Assembly: GCA_030682795.1 (NCBI GenBank)
Contig: JAUXNJ010000002.1
Span: 1 to 46,466 of the forward strand
DNA from: Sphingobacteriaceae bacterium
GTDB taxonomy: Bacteria; Bacteroidota; Bacteroidia; UBA7662
Length of the DNA stretch: 46,466 nt
Direction of reading: 5' to 3'
A program made the position numbers and the translations under genes. Below, one piece after another: positions 42,832-46,466 of the stretch. Positions within the stretch are counted from its first letter, which is position 1. Each line of letters starts with the position of its first letter. A model generated the notes under the pieces. That model ran no database searches, was not told the origin of the DNA, and saw only the letters and a program-made list of their open reading frames with translations.

Positions 42832-45117
42832 TCATTTTTGCTTTTTAAGGTTGTTATGAAAACTCTTATTTGGATAAACTGGCGCAGTAGGAATGTCCCT
42901 GGGTTCTTCCGCTATTTTTTTCTTTAAGAATTGAATGGCTGCTTCCAATTGTGCATCTTTTCCATTGAAAGTTTCGTAGGGTAGGTTATCTACTTCAATA
43001 TCTGGCACATGTCCTATGCCTTCTACTAGCCATTTTCCCTCAAAGTCAAAACCGCCATGCATGGGTGAGGTGGCAATTCCATTATCTGTAAGCTGATTTC
43101 CTGTGTGTAGCGCTATAAATCCACCCCAAGTGCGCATACCAATTGTAATGCCCAAACCAAGTCTCCTAAAACCTTCTGCAAATACTTCTCCATCAGATCC
43201 CGTTCTTTCATTCACGAGCACTACCATATGGGGTATTCTTTCAATGGGCTGGCCAGTTCTGTCAATTCTGTGCATCCAAATTTGCCTCATTAGCATTTGA
43301 AGCATGATTTCACTGATATAGCCTCCTTCGTTGGAGCGCATGTCGATAATGAGCCCTTTTTTATTGGCAACAGGAAAGTACTCCCTGTAGAAGTGAGCAA
43401 TGTCCCGATCATCATTGGCACTTTGATGAAGGTAACCTATTTCGTTTTCGCTATCTTTTTCAACTTTTAGTCTGTTTTTGTATTGCCAGTCACGGTAAAT
43501 CAACCAATATGGATCGGCCGATGTTTGAATTATAAAATCCTTAATTACTGTACCCCTTTTGATGGATAGCCTTACTTGTTTTCCGGCTTGATTAACCAGC
43601 AACTCGCCAATATCCATCGCTAGTAAAGCATCTTTACCATTTACTTTGGTAATGATATCGCCCTCTTTGATGTCGAGGTGAGGATCATCTAATGGCGATT
43701 TTCTCTCAGGAAAATCAGGGTCGGGCCTGTAGATGTAGTCAATTTTAAATCCTCCGTTCTTTTCATCCCTGCTGGTTTTAGCGCCTAAATTGCCAACGCC
43801 AATGCTTTTATCATCACTAGGCACATCACCCCCATATACATAAGCGTGAAGCACCGATAACTCTCCGATTAATTGAGCCAACACGTCATTTAACTCACTT
43901 CTGGTAGTAATGCGGTCAATAAAGGGCAGGTACTTCTGGTACATTGCCTCCCAATCTACACCATGCATGTTTTTGTCATAAAAATAATCGCGCTCCATAC
44001 GCCAAGCATCTTTGTAAAGCTGTTTCCAATCCGCTCGTGGGTTGAAAGCAAACTGACAGCTACTTAAATCAATTTCATCAGTTAGCGTTAGGATGTTTGT
44101 TACAGCATCGACCATGTAGTAGGATGGACCTTTTTTGATGAACAACTTTTTGCCATTTGGCGTGATGTCAAAATTATCAATCTCAGAAGCGATCGTAGCT
44201 AGTTCCATTTTGTTGCGTGAAATTTGTGCCGCTTTTAGATGAGGGTTGGCCATTGAGCCATTTTCGTTGGCTAATAGATAAATGGCCTGTTCGGTTACTT
44301 CAAGTTGATAGTAATTTCCAGAAGCAATAGGCACGGCCATCGTTCGGGCTTGAATGTTTGCGCTGTCAATGCGAACTACTACTTTACTTGCAGGTTGATC
44401 GTTGGTGGCATGCTCCTGGTTTAGCTCGTCTAATGCCCTGAATGGAGATAAAACCCCTTTTGTTAAGGCAACATGATACAATTTATGCACTTTATCCCAT
44501 CCCACCCCGCCAAGTCTTTGATTACGAGGACTGCCAGTTAAAGTGTTAAAACCCCTGTCAGATAAGAAATAAATAAATTTACCGTCAGGACTCCACTTCA
44601 CATTTGAATTGTTGGATCGGTCGCTGGTTAAGTCAAAAACAGCGCCATCGTTAACATTGTAAACTTTAATTTGTGTAAATCCAGTGAAGGCCTTTTGCAC
44701 AAAAGCCAGCCACTGACTGTCTGGCGACCACGCAAAATCTCGGATGCCTTGTTCGTTGGTGGATATTTTTTTTCGTTCTCCTGTTTGTACATTGAGCACG
44801 TACATATGTTTATCAATGTCATCAAAAGCTATCCATTTACCATCAAACGATGGGATACCTTCATAGCTCAGGGGCTTTAAGGCCTTGGATATGGGTTTTA
44901 CGCTGCTGGAGCCATCTGCCGCAAAGTGTACAAATTCGAATTCTCCACTTGCATCTGAAAGGGCGATGATGTTTCGGCCATCCGCTGAAAAAGTCGCATC
45001 TCGATAGCGAACAACGGCGTTGCTGGGGTCTGAAAATGCAATCGTTCTGCCTTTTTGAACAGGCACTACAAATACGCGTCCCCTTACGGTTACTGCCACT
45101 TTTTCGGGAGTGTTCAC
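42832..45117 (-). CDS. Tricorn-like S41 protease, 5'-truncated by an IS256 element
   Basis: The open frame gives 761 residues, but full tricorn-like proteases of this group have about 1,050-1,100 and begin with a signal peptide and a first propeller, both missing here. What remains: second beta-propeller (about 1-350, TolB-like FSADGRN, SPDSQW, WSPDGK repeats), the tricorn core (about 360-430), a PDZ domain (about 435-530, EGDIITKVNGKD) and the S41 domain with His424 (VLHAYVYGG), Ser641 (RTGSDGE) and a late EGIGHVPDIEV segment. The catalytic part is intact. The GTG start codon and next three codons lie in the IS inverted repeat, and an in-frame TGA stands four codons upstream, so this is probably a disabled gene fragment. 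Confidence 0.85.
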   Translation of the reverse strand: MNTPEKVAVTVRGRVFVVPVQKGRTIAFSDPSNAVVRYRDATFSADGRNIIALSDASGEFEFVHFAADGSSSVKPISKALKPLSYEGIPSFDGKWIAFDDIDKHMYVLNVQTGERKKISTNEQGIRDFAWSPDSQWLAFVQKAFTGFTQIKVYNVNDGAVFDLTSDRSNNSNVKWSPDGKFIYFLSDRGFNTLTGSPRNQRLGGVGWDKVHKLYHVALTKGVLSPFRALDELNQEHATNDQPASKVVVRIDSANIQARTMAVPIASGNYYQLEVTEQAIYLLANENGSMANPHLKAAQISRNKMELATIASEIDNFDITPNGKKLFIKKGPSYYMVDAVTNILTLTDEIDLSSCQFAFNPRADWKQLYKDAWRMERDYFYDKNMHGVDWEAMYQKYLPFIDRITTRSELNDVLAQLIGELSVLHAYVYGGDVPSDDKSIGVGNLGAKTSRDEKNGGFKIDYIYRPDPDFPERKSPLDDPHLDIKEGDIITKVNGKDALLAMDIGELLVNQAGKQVRLSIKRGTVIKDFIIQTSADPYWLIYRDWQYKNRLKVEKDSENEIGYLHQSANDDRDIAHFYREYFPVANKKGLIIDMRSNEGGYISEIMLQMLMRQIWMHRIDRTGQPIERIPHMVVLVNERTGSDGEVFAEGFRRLGLGITIGMRTWGGFIALHTGNQLTDNGIATSPMHGGFDFEGKWLVEGIGHVPDIEVDNLPYETFNGKDAQLEAAIQFLKKKIAEEPRDIPTAPVYPNKSFHNNLKKQK

Positions 45118-45137
45118 TAAACTGTGTCAAAGGTAAT

Positions 45138-45181
45138 GAGCGGTAGCCTTCCGGGGGGTACCCCCCGGAAGGCTACCGCTC
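45138..45181. repeat. Perfect 44-bp palindrome at the transposase 3' end
   Basis: The 22 bases 45138-45159 are the exact reverse complement of 45160-45181, with no loop (centre GGTACC). The arms contain GGTAGCCTTCCGGGGGG. The transposase stop codon (45173-45175) lies inside it. No T tract follows. Confidence 0.9.
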
Positions 45182-46405
45182 AAATTTATGGATTTGTAGC
45201 CGCTCCCCAAATATTATGTTAAGCTGGGTCAAGGTTTGCCCCCAGTTTCTTAACGGCATGGTCCATTTTTCTTGGATGCGCTGAACTACCAAGTACACCA
45301 ATTTCATCAATGCCGTATCAGAGGTAAATGCCCCTTTGGTCTTAGTCACTTTTCTTACTTGACGATGAAAGCCTTCGATTGGGTTGGTGGTGTAAATGAG
45401 TTTCCTGATTTCACCATCGTATTCGAAAAAGCTCGATAAGTTCTCCCAGTTTTTGAACCATGACTCAATAGCAACGCCGTATTTGGTGCCCCATTTGGTC
45501 TCTAATAGCTCCAGCTGCCGATATCCTTCCTCTTTTGTGCTTGCGGTGTATACAGGTTTTAAATCGGCCATAAACGCCTTCTTATCCTTATGAGCAATGT
45601 ACTTTAGGCTGTTGCGGATTTGATGCACTATACACAGCTGTATTTGAGTCTTGGGAAAAATACTGGCGATGGCCTCTGGGAAGCCCTTTAAACCATCAAT
45701 ACACGCAATTAAGATGTCTTGTAATCCGCGATTCTTGAGGTCAGTGAGCACCGACAACCAAAACTTAGCCCCTTCAGTCTCTGCTGAATACATGCCAATT
45801 AGCTCTTTTTTCCCTTCTATATCAATACCCAATAGGTTATAAACAGCCCTTGTAACTACGCGTCCATCCTCTTTTACTTTGTAATGGATGCAATCCATAA
45901 AAACAATCGGATAAACGGCATCTATGGGCCTTGAACGCCACTCCTGCATCGCGGGTATTACCTTGTCTGTAATGGCTGATAATTGCGCCGCAGATATATC
46001 CATCAAATACATCTCTTTGATGTACGCTGATATCTCACGTGTTGATACACCCATGCCATACAAGGTGATTATCTTCTCTTCTAGCGCATCATTGATGATC
46101 ACCTGGCGTTTGGGTAAGATCATAGGCTCAAAGCTTCCCAGACGGTCACGGCCACTCTCTAGCTCAAACTCGCCAGCCAAGCTCTTGACTCTTTTTTTGG
46201 CTTTACCGTTACGCCTATTATCCTCTCCCTGGGCCTTTGATTCCTGTAAATGCGCGTCCATCTCTCCAGCTAAGGCAGCCTCTAAAAAGTGCTTTAGCAA
46301 AGGAGCTATGATCCCTTTTTCTCCACCGAAGGTCTTGCCTTCATACATCTCTTTGATAGCTTGTTTTTTGAAAGCTTCAAAGTCAAACTTCTCTGTTGTG
46401 TCCAT
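45173..46405 (-). CDS. IS256-family transposase
   Basis: Mutator-like DDE transposase of 410 residues that cuts and pastes the element by copy-out through a circle. The catalytic residues are Asp171 (VFMDCIHYKV), Asp237 (IDGLKGFPEAI) and Glu344 (TTNPIEGFHRQVRK), with the family C/H motif CIVHQIRNS between the second and third. The N-terminal part carries the DNA-binding region. The frame is complete and looks active. It ends within the 44-bp palindrome. Confidence 0.97.
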   Translation of the reverse strand: MDTTEKFDFEAFKKQAIKEMYEGKTFGGEKGIIAPLLKHFLEAALAGEMDAHLQESKAQGEDNRRNGKAKKRVKSLAGEFELESGRDRLGSFEPMILPKRQVIINDALEEKIITLYGMGVSTREISAYIKEMYLMDISAAQLSAITDKVIPAMQEWRSRPIDAVYPIVFMDCIHYKVKEDGRVVTRAVYNLLGIDIEGKKELIGMYSAETEGAKFWLSVLTDLKNRGLQDILIACIDGLKGFPEAIASIFPKTQIQLCIVHQIRNSLKYIAHKDKKAFMADLKPVYTASTKEEGYRQLELLETKWGTKYGVAIESWFKNWENLSSFFEYDGEIRKLIYTTNPIEGFHRQVRKVTKTKGAFTSDTALMKLVYLVVQRIQEKWTMPLRNWGQTLTQLNIIFGERLQIHKFER

Positions 46406-46466
46406 TTTTTAACTGATAATCAAGTTTACGAAAATTTAAACTTGACACAGTTTAATTTACACCCTC

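Larger units (their letters stand above)
45106..46466 (-). mobile_element. IS256-family insertion sequence
   Basis: Terminal inverted repeats enclose one transposase gene. TAAACTGTGTCAA at 45118-45130 matches the reverse complement of the right end (46442-46454) perfectly. The match continues imperfectly outward to about 45106 on the left and to the window end on the right (GAGGGTGTAAAT against GGGAGTGTTCAC). I therefore place the left end at about 45106; the right end is at or just beyond 46466. The element interrupts the S41 protease gene. Confidence 0.8.

Overview
The window comes from a Bacteroidota chromosome of medium GC. Four things point there: a type IX secretion (T9SS) C-terminal sorting domain at the left edge; a PorW/SprE-type T9SS lipoprotein; -7 promoter boxes of the TAnnTTTG type with no Shine-Dalgarno dependence; and an atp operon without atpD/atpC followed by a caa3-type oxidase cluster whose subunit II carries its own cytochrome c. 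I cannot assign a genus.

Layout. 1-5.2 kb: end of a T9SS-exported protein, then on the minus strand porW/sprE and a bifunctional class A penicillin-binding protein. 5.5-7.0 kb: a catalytically degenerate M23 (LytM) protein, a bactofilin and AtpZ. 7.5-12.9 kb: ATP synthase genes (AtpI-like protein, atpB, E, F, H, A, G) with a strong hairpin between atpE and atpF. 13.3-15.9 kb: a large secreted zinc metalloprotease. 15.9-16.6 kb: gene-free DNA made of dispersed and tandem repeats. 16.6-18.2 kb (minus): arsenite methyltransferase ArsM, overlapping a phosphatase/arsenate-reductase-like protein that has a signal peptide. 18.7-27.4 kb: a complete cytochrome oxidase operon (subunits II, I, heme A synthase, heme O synthase, two subunit III genes, subunit IV, a Sco-like protein without cysteines, DUF420, a small CPMC membrane protein, DUF983).

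27.4-31.9 kb (minus): cytochrome b561, a COG0523 GTPase with a Fur-family-like operator on its promoter, two lipoproteins, and an acetolactate decarboxylase with a signal peptide. 32.3-33.6 kb: two related cupin proteins, one fused to another domain. 33.7-38.2 kb (minus): a CheB-CheR-PAS-histidine kinase of 1158 residues between two single-domain response regulators. 38.3-42.6 kb: poorly known envelope proteins and a Crp/Fnr regulator. 42.8-46.5 kb: a tricorn-like S41 protease whose 5' part is cut off by an IS256-family element that fills the right end of the window.

I found no unmistakably new defence, CRISPR or mobile-cargo system, and no rRNA or tRNA gene. The best leads are the dispersed repeat families bordering genes (6.96-7.53, 12.98-13.22, 15.9-16.64 kb), the 7-1-7 palindrome on the COG0523 promoter, the dead LytM/bactofilin pair, the exported arsenate-reductase-like protein, the cysteine-free Sco homologue, and the IS256 junction with its perfect 44-bp palindrome. 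All coordinates, motif positions and repeat comparisons were read by eye.
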